From Streptomyces roseicoloratus (lineage in GTDB: Bacteria > Actinomycetota > Actinomycetes > Streptomycetales > Streptomycetaceae): a DNA stretch of 47,726 bases. A model generated the notes under the pieces. It worked only from the letters and a program-made list of their open reading frames with translations. It had not been told where the DNA came from and ran no database searches. Shown piece by piece: positions 10,462-19,639 of this stretch. Each line of letters opens with the position of its first letter. The first letter of the stretch is position 1. A program made the position numbers and the translations under genes. The stretch covers positions 1 through 47,726 of the forward strand of contig NZ_SDOY01000130.1 in the NCBI RefSeq assembly GCF_004117935.1, written 5' to 3'.

Positions 10462-13400
10462 TCAGACCTCTTCGACGCTGCTCGGCTCGCGCCGGGACAG
10501 GTCGATGCCGAGCTCCTCCGCAGCGCGGAAGACGTCCTCGTCGGTGTCGCGCATCTCGATGGACATGCCGTCCGAGGACAGCACCTCCACGTTGAGGCAC
10601 AGGGACTGCATCTCCTTGATGAGCACCTTGAAGGACTCGGGGATGCCGGGCTCAGGGATGTTCTCGCCCTTGACGATGGCCTCGTAGACCTTCACGCGGC
10701 CGGTGACGTCGTCGGACTTGATCGTCAGCAGCTCCTGGAGGGCGTAGGCGGCGCCGTACGCCTCGAGCGCCCACACCTCCATCTCACCGAAGCGCTGACC
10801 ACCGAACTGGGCCTTACCACCCAGCGGCTGCTGGGTGATCATCGAGTACGGGCCGGTCGAGCGGGCGTGCAGCTTGTCGTCGACCAGGTGGTGGAGCTTG
10901 AGGATGTACATGTACCCGACCGAGATCGGGTCCGGGAACGGCTCGCCGGAGCGGCCGTCGAACAGACGCGCCTTGCCGGACGGGAGCACCATGCGCTCGC
11001 CGTCGCGGTTCGGGATGGTGTGCTGGAGCAGACCCGCGAGCTCGTCCTCACGCGCACCGTCGAAGACCGGGGTGGCGACGTTGGTGCCGGGGGCGACCTG
11101 GTCGGCACCGATGGCCTGGAGGCGCTGCGCCCACTCGTCGGCGAGGCCGGAGACGTCCCAGCCGCGGCTGGCGAGCCAGCCGAGGTGGATCTCCAGGACC
11201 TGTCCCGGGTTCATTCGGGACGGGACGCCGAGCGGGTTGAGGATGATGTCGACCGGAGTTCCGTCCTCGAGGAACGGCATGTCCTCGATGGGCAGGATCT
11301 TGGAGATGACACCCTTGTTGCCGTGACGGCCGGCGAGCTTGTCACCGTCGGTGATCTTGCGCTTCTGGGCGACGTAGACGCGGACCAGCTGGTTCACGCC
11401 CGGGGGAAGCTCGTCGCCCTCCTCGCGGTCGAAGACGCGGACGCCGATGACCTTGCCGGTCTCGCCGTGCGGGACCTTCAGCGAGGTGTCACGGACCTCA
11501 CGGGCCTTCTCGCCGAAGATCGCGCGGAGCAGGCGCTCCTCCGGGGTCAGCTCGGTCTCACCCTTCGGGGTGACCTTGCCGACCAGGATGTCGCCGGCGA
11601 CGACCTCGGCACCGATGCGGATGATGCCGCGCTCGTCGAGGTCGGCGAGGACCTCCTCGGAGACGTTCGGGATGTCCCGGGTGATCTCCTCGGGGCCGAG
11701 CTTGGTGTCACGGGCGTCGACCTCGTGCTCCTCGATGTGGATCGAGGAGAGGACGTCGTCCTGCACGAGGCGCTGCGACAGGATGATCGCGTCCTCGTAG
11801 TTGTGACCCTCCCACGGCATGAACGCCACGAGCAGGTTCTTGCCGAGGGCCATCTCGCCCTCTTCGGTCGCGGGACCGTCGGCCAGGACCTGGCCCTCGA
11901 TCACGCGGTCGCCCTCGGAGACGACGACCTTCTGGTTGACCGAGGTGCCCTGGTTCGAGCGGGAGAACTTGGCCAGGCGGTAGGTGATGTAGGTGCCGTC
12001 GTCGTTGGCCACGGTGATGTAGTCCGCGGACAGCTCCTGGATGACACCGTCCTTCTCGGCCTTGAGCACGTCGCCGGCGTCGGTGGCGCAGCGGTACTCC
12101 ATGCCGGTGCCGACGAGCGGGGCCTCCGCCTTGATGAGCGGAACGGCCTGGCGCATCATGTTCGCGCCCATGAGGGCACGGTTGGCGTCGTCGTGCTCGA
12201 GGAACGGGATCATGGCGGTCGCGACCGACACCATCTGGCGCGGCGAGACGTCCATGTAGTCGACCTCGGACGGCTCGACGTAGTCGACCTCACCGCCACG
12301 CTTGCGGACCAGGACGCGGTTCTCCGTGAAGCGGAGGTTCTCGTCGAGGGTCGCGTTCGCCTGGGCGATGACGAAGCGGTCCTCCTCGTCGGCGGTGACG
12401 TAGTCGACCTCGTCGGTGACCTGGCCGTCGACGACCTTGCGGTACGGCGTCTCGATGAAGCCGAACGGGTTGATCCGGCCGTACGAGGCGAGCGAACCGA
12501 TCAGACCGATGTTCGGGCCTTCGGGCGTCTCGATCGGACACATGCGGCCGTAGTGGGACGGGTGCACGTCTCGGACCTCGAAGCCGGCCCGCTCACGGGA
12601 CAGACCGCCGGGACCCAGCGCCGAGAGACGACGCTTGTGCGTCAGACCCGACAGCGGGTTGTTCTGGTCCATGAACTGCGACAGCTGGCTGGTGCCGAAG
12701 AACTCCTTGATGGAGGCGACGACCGGCCGGATGTTGATCAGGGTCTGCGGCGTGATCGCCTCGACGTCCTGGGTGGTCATGCGCTCGCGCACGACGCGCT
12801 CCATACGGGCGAGACCCGTACGGACCTGGTTCTGGATGAGCTCGCCGACGTTGCGCAGACGACGGTTGCCGAAGTGGTCGATGTCGTCGGCCTCGATGAC
12901 GACCTCGCTGCCGCTGGCGCCGACCGTCTCGGTCTCGCCGGCGTGCAGCTTCACCAGGTACTTGATCGTGGCGATGATGTCGTCGGTGGTGAGGACGCCC
13001 GCGTCCAGCGGCTCGTCGGCACCGAGCTTCTTGTTGACCTTGTAGCGGCCGACCTTCGCGAGGTCGTAGCGCTTCGGGTTGAAGTACAGGTTCTCGAGCA
13101 GCGTCTGGGCGGCCTCGCGCGTCGGCGGCTCGCCCGGACGGAGCTTGCGGTAGATGTCGAGCAGCGCGTCGTCCTGGCCCTGGGTGTGGTCCTTCTCCAG
13201 GGTGGCGCGCATGGACTCGTACTCGCCGAACTCCTGCAGGATCTGCTCGGTGGTCCAGCCGAGCGCCTTGAGGAGGACGGTCACGGACTGCTTGCGCTTG
13301 CGGTCGATGCGGACACCGACCAGGTCGCGCTTGTCGATCTCCATCTCCAGCCAGGCACCCCGGGACGGGATGATCTTGGCGGAGAAGATGTCCTTGTCGG

Positions 13401-13944
13401 ACGTCTTGTCGATGGAGGAGTCGAAGTAGACACCGGGCGAACGGACGAGCTGCGACACGACGACACGCTCGGTGCCGTTGATGACGAAGGTGCCCTTGTT
13501 GGTCATGAGCGGGAAGTCGCCCATGAAGACCGTCTGGGACTTGATCTCGCCGGTCTCGTTGTTCGTGAACTCGGCGGTCACGAAGAGCGGGGCACCGTAG
13601 GTGAAGTCACGGTCCTTGCACTCGTCGATCGAGTTCTTCGGCGGCTCGAAGCGGTGGTCGCGGAAGGTCAGCGACATCGACCCGGAGAAGTCCTCGATCG
13701 GGGAGATCTCCTCGAAGATCTCCTCCAGACCGGACTTCGTGGGGACGTCCTGTCCCGACTCAAGGGCGGCCTCGACGCGAGCCTTCCACGCGGCGTTGCC
13801 GAGCAGCCAGTCGAAGCTCTCGGTCTGGAGCGCGAGGAGGTTCGGAACCTCGAGGGGCTCCTTGATCTTTGCAAAGGAGATGCGCAGCGGGGCGGTGCTG
13901 GCGCCGTTGTTCGTATTGGTCGAGGCGTTGCGCGAGGCGGCCAA
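10462..13944 (-). CDS. rpoB: RNA polymerase beta subunit
   Basis: I place the start at TTG (13944-13942) because GGAAGGA lies 7 bases upstream and the protein then begins LAASRNAST, as in Streptomyces RpoB as I remember it. A GTG ten codons earlier (13974) is the alternative. This gives 1160 residues, the usual length. The rifampicin pocket reads SQLSQFMDQNNPLSG followed by LTHKRRLSALGPGG. D, H and S at the common resistance positions (E. coli 516, 526, 531) are the wild-type residues, so the polymerase is predicted rifampicin-sensitive. It has its own promoter-like site and follows rplL after an attenuator-like hairpin. Confidence 0.98.
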   Translation of the reverse strand: MAASRNASTNTNNGASTAPLRISFAKIKEPLEVPNLLALQTESFDWLLGNAAWKARVEAALESGQDVPTKSGLEEIFEEISPIEDFSGSMSLTFRDHRFEPPKNSIDECKDRDFTYGAPLFVTAEFTNNETGEIKSQTVFMGDFPLMTNKGTFVINGTERVVVSQLVRSPGVYFDSSIDKTSDKDIFSAKIIPSRGAWLEMEIDKRDLVGVRIDRKRKQSVTVLLKALGWTTEQILQEFGEYESMRATLEKDHTQGQDDALLDIYRKLRPGEPPTREAAQTLLENLYFNPKRYDLAKVGRYKVNKKLGADEPLDAGVLTTDDIIATIKYLVKLHAGETETVGASGSEVVIEADDIDHFGNRRLRNVGELIQNQVRTGLARMERVVRERMTTQDVEAITPQTLINIRPVVASIKEFFGTSQLSQFMDQNNPLSGLTHKRRLSALGPGGLSRERAGFEVRDVHPSHYGRMCPIETPEGPNIGLIGSLASYGRINPFGFIETPYRKVVDGQVTDEVDYVTADEEDRFVIAQANATLDENLRFTENRVLVRKRGGEVDYVEPSEVDYMDVSPRQMVSVATAMIPFLEHDDANRALMGANMMRQAVPLIKAEAPLVGTGMEYRCATDAGDVLKAEKDGVIQELSADYITVANDDGTYITYRLAKFSRSNQGTSVNQKVVVSEGDRVIEGQVLADGPATEEGEMALGKNLLVAFMPWEGHNYEDAIILSQRLVQDDVLSSIHIEEHEVDARDTKLGPEEITRDIPNVSEEVLADLDERGIIRIGAEVVAGDILVGKVTPKGETELTPEERLLRAIFGEKAREVRDTSLKVPHGETGKVIGVRVFDREEGDELPPGVNQLVRVYVAQKRKITDGDKLAGRHGNKGVISKILPIEDMPFLEDGTPVDIILNPLGVPSRMNPGQVLEIHLGWLASRGWDVSGLADEWAQRLQAIGADQVAPGTNVATPVFDGAREDELAGLLQHTIPNRDGERMVLPSGKARLFDGRSGEPFPDPISVGYMYILKLHHLVDDKLHARSTGPYSMITQQPLGGKAQFGGQRFGEMEVWALEAYGAAYALQELLTIKSDDVTGRVKVYEAIVKGENIPEPGIPESFKVLIKEMQSLCLNVEVLSSDGMSIEMRDTDEDVFRAAEELGIDLSRREPSSVEEV

Positions 13945-14125
13945 GAGGGGGTCCTTCCGAGGGCTCGGACTCACTGCGCGCGTACCGGTCCCTTGCGGAG
14001 CCCCGTGGAAGACGATTCTCGATATGGCCGAAAGGCCAGGTCAGAGTGGGTCGACCAGCGAGGCGGATGCGAGGGTATGCCCCTTGTGACGGGCAGGGGA
14101 CAGCTAACAGGCAGCGCAAAGGGAC

Positions 14126-14155
14126 AGTGTAGCCACTTGGCCCACTGATGTCCAG
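14126..14155 (-). promoter_or_regulatory. Candidate promoter for rpoBC
   Basis: On the minus strand CTGGAC (14155-14150) is followed after 18 bases by TACACT (14131-14126), a good fit to the housekeeping sigma HrdB pattern. Transcription would start near 14119, giving a leader of about 175 bases before the TTG start of rpoB. It lies in the 543-base rplL-rpoB gap, which otherwise holds the hairpin near 14405-14438 and no gene. Confidence 0.6.
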
Positions 14156-14404
14156 GGCGTGTCTTTCTCGACCCTCGTTGTTCTCAACTCCGCGGTACCT
14201 CGCGCCGTGCGGCGCACCTCGATACTGCCCGTTCGGTCGTCGATCCATGCCTCGGAATCGGATCGTTGTGACGACGCGTCCTGAGAATTGCGCGCTGCGT
14301 GCGGTTCGTCAAGGCCCCCGCCCCTGCGCGGCGCACGGCGAAGATCACCTTACTCCGCTTCCGAGGCCCCCGGCGACGGCCGCCACGCCGTTCCCGGGAA
14401 CGCC

Positions 14405-14438
14405 GAAAGGCGACCACCCAGATGGATGATCGCCTTTC
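14405..14438 (-). terminator. Attenuator-like hairpin after rplL
   Basis: GAAAGGCGA pairs perfectly with TCGCCTTTC, and the inner six bases on each side continue the stem with G-U pairs on the minus strand, leaving a 4-base loop. It lies 50 bases after the rplL stop. Partial termination here would set the ribosomal protein to polymerase ratio, as known between rplL and rpoB in other bacteria. No long T run follows, so read-through is expected. Confidence 0.6.
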
Positions 14439-14487
14439 ACGCGGCGAGCGTTACACGCCCACCGGAAGGTCGCTACGCGACGAGGTC

Positions 14488-14874
14488 TTACTTGACCTCG
14501 ACGGAGGCGCCGGCGCCCTCGAGGGCCTCCTTGGCCTTGTCAGCGGCTTCCTTGTTGACCTTCTCGAGGACCGGCTTCGGGGTGCCGTCGACGAGGTCCT
14601 TGGCCTCCTTCAGACCCAGGGAGGTCAGCTCGCGCACGACCTTGATGACCTGGATCTTCTTGTCGCCGGCGCCGGTGAGGATGACGTCGAACTCGTCCTT
14701 CTCCTCGGCAGCGGCCTCGCCGCCACCGGCGACACCGCCGGCCACGACGACCGGGGCGGCAGCGGCAGCGGTGACGTCGAACTTGTCCTCGAAGGCCTTC
14801 ACGAACTCGGAGAGCTCGATGAGGGTCATCTCCTCGAACTGGGCAAGCAGCTCGTCCTGGGTGAGCTTCGCCAT
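14488..14874 (-). CDS. rplL: Ribosomal protein L7/L12
   Basis: The start is the ATG at 14874 (MAKLTQDELLAQ), with GGAAGGA 9 bases upstream; an upstream ATG at 14892 has no ribosome site. The protein has 128 residues: an N-terminal dimerisation helix pair, an Ala/Gly-rich hinge (AAAAAPVVVAGGVAGGGEAA), and the C-terminal factor-binding domain with VIKVVRELTSLGLKEAKDLV and a short tail after EGAGASVEVK. It forms the flexible ribosomal stalk that recruits translation GTPases. It is the second gene of the rplJL pair. Confidence 0.98.
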   Translation of the reverse strand: MAKLTQDELLAQFEEMTLIELSEFVKAFEDKFDVTAAAAAPVVVAGGVAGGGEAAAEEKDEFDVILTGAGDKKIQVIKVVRELTSLGLKEAKDLVDGTPKPVLEKVNKEAADKAKEALEGAGASVEVK

Positions 14875-14986
14875 GATGGGCGATCCTTCCACTTATTCGG
14901 CAGGTGCCGGATGTACTGGGTAAGGCGGGCGTACGTCGGCCCGCTGCGACCCGCGCCTAGGGCCACGGGTCAGAAAGCGAGCCGAG

Positions 14987-15517
14987 TTACTCGGCACCGC
15001 CCTGCTCGGCCTGCTTGGCGCGCAGCGCGTCCACGGTGCGGACGAGCTTCGACGGCAGCGCCTGGAAGACGGAGGCAGCCTGGGACTGCTTCGCCTTGAA
15101 GGCACCGGCCAGCTTGCTGAGCAGAACCTCGCGGGACTCGAGGTCCGCAAGCTTCTTGATGTCGTCGGCGGAGAGAGCCTTACCGTCAAGGACACCGGCC
15201 TTGATGATGAGGTTCGGGTTCTCCTTGGCGAAGTCACGCAGAGCCTTCGCCGACTCCACCGGGTCACCGGTGACGAAGGCGACCGCCGTCGGACCAGCGA
15301 AGTGGTCGTCGAGCGCGGTGATCCCAGCCTGGTTGGCCGCAATCTTGGTCAGCGTGTTCTTCACCACGGCGTACTGGGCGTTCTCACCGAGGGAACGGCG
15401 CAGCGTCTTGAGCTGCGCCACGGTGAGACCCCGGTACTCGGTCAGCACGGCGGCGTTGGAGCTCTGGAACGCGTCCGTGAGCTCGGCCACCGATGCAGCC
15501 TTGTTGGGCGTCGGCAT
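14987..15517 (-). CDS. rplJ: Ribosomal protein L10
   Basis: A 176-residue protein with a strong GGAAGGAGG site upstream of its ATG. It matches L10 throughout (VAELTDAFQSSNAAVLTEYR, LGENAQYAVVKNTLTKIA, AGPTAVAFVTGDPVESAKAL). L10 anchors L7/L12 dimers on 23S rRNA and, in known systems, binds its own mRNA leader to limit rplJL synthesis. The 5' leader of about 220 bases here contains a hairpin with a T-rich 3' side, consistent with such control. Confidence 0.98.
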   Translation of the reverse strand: MPTPNKAASVAELTDAFQSSNAAVLTEYRGLTVAQLKTLRRSLGENAQYAVVKNTLTKIAANQAGITALDDHFAGPTAVAFVTGDPVESAKALRDFAKENPNLIIKAGVLDGKALSADDIKKLADLESREVLLSKLAGAFKAKQSQAASVFQALPSKLVRTVDALRAKQAEQGGAE

Positions 15518-15578
15518 AGTGCGTTCGCCTCCTTCCGGGTGATGAGGACCGCTCAGAAGGGGCTGAACAAACGAAAAC

Positions 15579-15602
15579 GCCCCGGGCGCAGGCGCACGGG
15601 GC
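15579..15602 (-). promoter_or_regulatory. Attenuator-like hairpin in the rplJ leader (L10 leader)
   Basis: GCCCCG pairs with CGGGGC around an inner GCGC pairing, and on the minus strand it is followed by GTTTTCGTTTG. It lies about 60 bases before the rplJ start and after its promoter, where L10-leader regulation acts in known systems. The whole leader was not folded. Confidence 0.55.
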
Positions 15603-15744
15603 TCAGCTCGACCGAGCCGGACGAATCCGGACCGGGAACTTCTCCACTGTCACCTGCGCGGGTCGCTCGCATCTTCCAGCGAATCCTTCGGCCGCCGCGC
15701 CCATCAGGGCGCAGCGACGACCAGCGGTCTTTGGCTTCTCCGGA

Positions 15745-15774
15745 AGAGTACGGGACGGGGACGGCCGGGGGCAA
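15745..15774 (-). promoter_or_regulatory. Promoter for rplJ-rplL
   Basis: On the minus strand TTGCCC (15774-15769) is followed after 18 bases by TACTCT (15750-15745). It begins immediately after the stop codon of the upstream lipoprotein gene and gives a leader of about 220 bases before rplJ. Confidence 0.65.
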
Positions 15775-15775
15775 A

Positions 15776-16717
15776 TCAGCCCTGCTCGGCCCCGCCGGCC
15801 TCCTGGATCATCTTGAACAGGTCGACGGTGTCCTTGGCCGGCGGCACCTGGACGGTGGCCTCGGCCCCGTAGTCGGTGTAGTCCGCCCGCATGTGCACCG
15901 AACCCTGGGCCATGGTCATGCTGACGTCCATACGGGCCGGGTAGCCGTCCTCGTTGACCCAGACCTCGGTCTCGTAGCCCTTGAGACCGGTCTTCTTCAC
16001 GTTGGCGACGAGCTCGTCGTACTCCTTCTGGGAGAGGAGCTTCGTGGAGTTGTTCGCCTTGAGCATCTGCTCGAAGGTGAGCGTGCCCTTGTAGTGCTCG
16101 GTCTCCATGCCGTTGACCTTCTCGGCACCGACGTGCTTCAGGTTCGGGGATTCCAGGAGGAGGGCGAGCTGCTGGGCCGGGTCCTGGTTCGCGTTCTCCA
16201 GGCCGCCGGTCATCGACTTCTGCACGCCCTTGTCGCCGCCGGCCGCCGCGGCGGCCTTCAGGTCGATCTTCATCCAGCGCTTGCCGTCCATCTCGGCGGC
16301 GGCCTCGGGGCCCATGTCCATGTACATGGCCTCGTCGCGCATCACCATGCGGATCTGCTCGGGAGCCTTGGCGCTGCCCGCGCCCGCGCCCCCACCCAGC
16401 AGGGAGCCCTTCATGGTGAAGTCCATCGCCGCCGGGTCCCAGCCCTGGACGCCGGTCATGGTGATGGTGCCGGACTCGGCGGCGCCGACGCCCTCCAGCG
16501 TCATCGTCATGCTGACCTTGGCGGACTTGGCGGCCGAGGTCTTCTCGAACGCGGCCGTGAGCGCCTTCGTCACGTCCGCGATGCCCTGCGCGGCCGCCTT
16601 GGCGGGCGCCTCGGCCGCGCTCTTCGCGTCGCCGTCCTGGCAGCCGGCCACGCCGGTGACGACGGCCGTGGCCGTCAGTGCGATGCCCGCGCGCTTCCAC
16701 GTGCTCATGCTGGTCAT
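15776..16717 (-). CDS. Secreted lipoprotein of the LppX/LolA-like type
   Basis: A 313-residue protein. I choose the ATG at 16717 (MTSMSTWKRAGIALTATAVV), since upstream in-frame extension crosses the rplA terminator. A signal peptide ends in the lipobox VAGC (cysteine at about 26). The mature part is a beta-rich domain with many Met residues (MTMTLEGVG, MYMDMGPEAAAEMDGKRW, MSMTMAQGSVHMRADY), as in LppX/LolA-like lipoproteins that bind lipids or sense the envelope. It stands between rplA and rplJ within a ribosomal protein region but is set apart by a strong terminator upstream. Exact function is unknown. Confidence 0.8.
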   Translation of the reverse strand: MTSMSTWKRAGIALTATAVVTGVAGCQDGDAKSAAEAPAKAAAQGIADVTKALTAAFEKTSAAKSAKVSMTMTLEGVGAAESGTITMTGVQGWDPAAMDFTMKGSLLGGGAGAGSAKAPEQIRMVMRDEAMYMDMGPEAAAEMDGKRWMKIDLKAAAAAGGDKGVQKSMTGGLENANQDPAQQLALLLESPNLKHVGAEKVNGMETEHYKGTLTFEQMLKANNSTKLLSQKEYDELVANVKKTGLKGYETEVWVNEDGYPARMDVSMTMAQGSVHMRADYTDYGAEATVQVPPAKDTVDLFKMIQEAGGAEQG

Positions 16718-16797
16718 GGTTCCCCACCCCTTGTGGTCGTCGATCATGTGGCCCCGCTGGCACGGTATCCCAGGGCACCGACAGCCTCGTAACGAAA

Positions 16798-16837
16798 AAC
16801 CGCCCCCCGGGCCTCCGTAGAGGCCCGGGGGGCGGTT
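16798..16837 (-). terminator. Strong terminator after rplA
   Basis: An 18-bp perfect stem (AACCGCCCCCCGGGCCTC and its complement) with loop CGTA, followed on the minus strand by a T run. It ends the rplK-rplA transcript before the lipoprotein gene. Confidence 0.9.
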
Positions 16838-16882
16838 CAAGGACGCTGGAGCCCCGGTGAGAGGGCTCCTGAGCCGTCAGGC

Positions 16883-17611
16883 TCAGACCGCGGCCGGGTC
16901 CTCCTCGACGAGGAGGTTGCGGGTGCGGTTCGAGTCGACCGGAATGCCGGGGCCCATCGTGGTGCTGATGGCGGCCTTCTTGATGTAGCGACCCTTGGCG
17001 GCGGACGGCTTCAGACGGAGGATCTCCTCCAGGGCCGCGCCGTAGTTCTCCACCAGCTTGGCGTCGTCGAAGGACACCTTGCCGATGATGAAGTGCAGGT
17101 TGGAGTGCTTGTCGACGCGGAACTCGATCTTGCCGCCCTTGATGTCGTTGACAGCCTTGGCGACATCGGGGGTGACGGTGCCGGTCTTCGGGTTCGGCAT
17201 GAGACCACGCGGACCGAGCACGCGGCCGAGGCGGCCGACCTTGCCCATGAGGTCCGGGGTGGCGACGACGGCGTCGAACTCGTTCAGGCGGTTGCCCTTG
17301 GAGATCTCGTCGATGAGCTCGTCGGAGCCGACGATGTCGGCGCCCGCGGCGATCGCGGCCTCGGCACGGTCACCGGTCGCGAAGACCAGGACCCGGGCGG
17401 TCTTACCGGTGCCGTGCGGAAGGTTCACGGTGCCACGGACCATCTGGTCGGCCTTGCGCGGGTCGACGCCCAGGCGGAAGGCCACCTCGACGGTGCCGTC
17501 GAACTTGGTGGTGGAGGTCTCCTTGGCGAGACGCACGGCCTCGAGCGGGGCGTACAGCTTCTCCCGGTCGATCTTGGCGTCGGCAGCCCGGAGGGACTTG
17601 CTGCGCTTCAC
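16883..17611 (-). CDS. rplA: Ribosomal protein L1
   Basis: A 242-residue protein starting at GTG with AGGAGC four bases upstream. It carries the L1 signature KVGRLGRVLGPRGLMPNPK and the terminal KKAAISTTMGPGIPVD. L1 forms the ribosomal L1 stalk next to the E site and is a known autogenous repressor of the rplK-rplA operon in other bacteria. It follows rplK by 108 bases. Confidence 0.98.
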   Translation of the reverse strand: MKRSKSLRAADAKIDREKLYAPLEAVRLAKETSTTKFDGTVEVAFRLGVDPRKADQMVRGTVNLPHGTGKTARVLVFATGDRAEAAIAAGADIVGSDELIDEISKGNRLNEFDAVVATPDLMGKVGRLGRVLGPRGLMPNPKTGTVTPDVAKAVNDIKGGKIEFRVDKHSNLHFIIGKVSFDDAKLVENYGAALEEILRLKPSAAKGRYIKKAAISTTMGPGIPVDSNRTRNLLVEEDPAAV

Positions 17612-17719
17612 ATCTGCTCCTGTTGTCGTTCAGGTATGGAGTCGTGGTGCGGACCGAGCGCTGGCCCTACCACTGAGTGACGATGTGCGGCTACCGCCGC
17701 ATGGTCACAAGGAAGGTGA

Positions 17720-18154
17720 TCAGCCCTCGACCGTGATGCCCATGGAACGGGCGGTACCGGCGATGATCTTCGCGGCGGCGTCCAGGTCGTTGGCGTTGAG
17801 GTCGGGCATCTTGGTGGTGGCGATCTCGCGGACCTGCGCCTCGGTGATCTTGGCGACCTTGGTCTTGTGCGGCTCGCCGGAGCCCTTCTCCACGCCCGCG
17901 GCCTTGAGGATCATCTTGGCGGCCGGCGGGGTCTTGGTGATGAAGGTGAAGGAACGGTCCTCGTAGACCGTGATCTCCACCGGGATCACCCAGCCACGCT
18001 GCGACTCGGTCGCGGCGTTGTAGGCCTTGCAGAACTCCATGATGTTGACGCCGTGCTGACCCAGCGCGGGGCCGACCGGCGGGGCCGGGTTGGCCGCGCC
18101 GGCGTTGATCTGGAGCTTGATAAGCCCCGTGACCTTCTTCTTCTTGGGAGGCAT
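17720..18154 (-). CDS. rplK: Ribosomal protein L11
   Basis: A 144-residue protein with GGAGAGA before its ATG. The N-terminal domain ([20 protein letters not shown]) is the thiostrepton-binding region and the C-terminal domain ends with the rRNA-binding [18 protein letters not shown]. It forms the GTPase-associated centre with 23S rRNA and is needed for RelA activation in known systems. It is the first gene after the nusG terminator, so it should have its own promoter between 18155 and 18250. No clear one was fixed. Confidence 0.98.
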
Positions 18155-18249
18155 AGCTCTCTCCGGGTCCTAGTGAGAGTTTTCAGCCGATCCATCCGGT
18201 CATCCGGATGGAGGCATACCGCACAACGATAACGGGTATAGCTGCGCGT

Positions 18250-18296
18250 CCAAAAACCGAGCAGGTCAGAGTGGCTGTGGCAGCCCCTCTGACCTG
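18250..18296 (-). terminator. Terminator after nusG
   Basis: CAGGTCAGAG pairs with CTCTGACCTG (18262-18271 and 18287-18296), enclosing a second stem GGCTG/CAGCC. On the minus strand the hairpin is followed by CTCGGTTTTTGG. It separates the secE-nusG transcript from rplK-rplA. Confidence 0.85.
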
Positions 18297-18313
18297 TCCG
18301 GAAACTTGAGTCG

Positions 18314-19201
18314 TCAGTTCTTCTGGATCTGGTCGAAGCTGAGCTCGACCGGGGTCTCGCGACCGAAGATCTCGACGAGGCCCTTGACCTTCTTCGAGTC
18401 GGCGTTGATCTCGTTGATCGTCGCCTGGAGCGTCGCGAAGGGGCCGTCGGTGACGGTGACCGAGTCGCCCACCTCGAAGTCCAGGACCTCGACGGTGACC
18501 TTGCGGGCCGGAGCCGGCTTGCCCTCGGCCTCGGCGGCCTCGCGGGCGGCCTTCTCCTCGGCCTCCGGGGCGAGCATCTTGACGATCTCGTCCAGGGTCA
18601 GCGGGTACGGGTCGTAGGCGTTGCCCACGAAGCCGGTGACGCCGGGCGTGTTGCGGACGACACCCCAGGACTCGTTCGTCAGATCCATGCGGACGAGCAC
18701 GTAGCCGGGCAGCTTGTTCTGCCGGACGTTCTTGCGCTCGCCGTTCTTGATCTGGACGATCTCTTCCTCGGGCACCTCGGCCTGGTAGATGAACTCCTCG
18801 ACGTTCAGCGAGACGGCACGCTGCTCGAGGTTGGCCTTCACGCGCTTCTCGTAGCCCGCGTAGGTGTGGATCACGTACCACTCACCGGGCAGCGTGCGCA
18901 GCTCCTCGCGGAGCGCGGCGATGGGGTCGACCGGAGCGGCGGGCTCGGCCTCCTCGGCCTCGACCTCGTCCTCGTCCCCGGCCTCGGCCGCGTCGTCGGA
19001 CTCCTCCGACTCCTCGGCCTCCTCCTCGGCGGCCTCGACGTCGGCGACCTCGGTGCCGTCGTCCTCGGCAGCGGTCTCCTCGACCTCGCCGAGTTCGGCG
19101 TCAGCAGCGTCGGCCTGCTCCTCGTCGGCCGCCTCGACGATGTCCAGCTCGTCCTCGACGGACTCGGACTCGAAGGCGTCGTTCAGGTTCGCGTCAGACA
19201 C
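18314..19201 (-). CDS. nusG: Transcription factor NusG with acidic N-terminal extension
   Basis: A 295-residue protein from GTG. Residues about 8-95 are an Asp/Glu/Ala-rich disordered stretch (DELDIVEAADEEQADAADAE). The NGN domain follows (LPGEWYVIHTYAGYEKRVKA; LPGYVLVRMDLTNESWGVVR) and binds the polymerase clamp. A charged Ala/Glu linker leads to the C-terminal KOW domain (FEVGDSVTVTDGPFATLQAT), which in known systems contacts Rho or S10. The E. coli protein is about 181 residues. The extension is typical of Streptomyces as I recall, but its role is unknown. It is co-transcribed with secE, 44 bases upstream. Confidence 0.97.
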   Translation of the reverse strand: MSDANLNDAFESESVEDELDIVEAADEEQADAADAELGEVEETAAEDDGTEVADVEAAEEEAEESEESDDAAEAGDEDEVEAEEAEPAAPVDPIAALREELRTLPGEWYVIHTYAGYEKRVKANLEQRAVSLNVEEFIYQAEVPEEEIVQIKNGERKNVRQNKLPGYVLVRMDLTNESWGVVRNTPGVTGFVGNAYDPYPLTLDEIVKMLAPEAEEKAAREAAEAEGKPAPARKVTVEVLDFEVGDSVTVTDGPFATLQATINEINADSKKVKGLVEIFGRETPVELSFDQIQKN

Positions 19202-19245
19202 GGTGGCTGCTTCTTCCTGCGCTACAGATGGGGTGGAACAAAAAG

Positions 19246-19533
19246 TCAGCCGAAGACGTACTTGACTGCTTCCTGGAAGCCATAGTCAATCACGGTCACG
19301 AGACCGATCATGATGACAACGAAGACAATCACCACAGTGGTGTACGTCGTCAGCTGGCTGCGAGTGGGCCAGACGACCTTGCGGAGTTCCGCGACGACCT
19401 GGCGGTAGAACAGCGCGAGGCGGCCCAGAGGGCCCTTCTTACCGCGCTTGCCGCCCTTCCGGGCCTTCTTCTTCGACTCGGGAGCCGTATCCTCGGCGTC
19501 AGGCATGTCGATGGAGCCTACGGCATCCGTCAC
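19246..19533 (-). CDS. secE: Protein translocase subunit SecE
   Basis: A 95-residue protein from GTG with AGGTGAGA upstream. A basic region KKKARKGGKRGKKG precedes the conserved FYRQVVAELRKVVWPTRSQL and one membrane segment (TVVIVFVVIMIGLVTVIDYG). It clamps SecY in the protein-export channel. It lies between tRNA-Trp and nusG, an arrangement common in bacteria. Confidence 0.97.
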   Translation of the reverse strand: MTDAVGSIDMPDAEDTAPESKKKARKGGKRGKKGPLGRLALFYRQVVAELRKVVWPTRSQLTTYTTVVIVFVVIMIGLVTVIDYGFQEAVKYVFG

Positions 19534-19639
19534 GATGTCTCACCTGATTCCGGGTCGTGGCCGTGCCGCGCCCGGAGATGGAGCCGCACGGCGGTGCAAG
19601 GAGTACGTACATGCGCACACAACCTGGCGGTGTGTGTAG

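Noticed and set aside
10867..14148. 1093-codon plus-strand frame opposite rpoB
   Set aside because: Antisense shadow of rpoB; it spans the rpoB promoter and has no family or ribosome site.
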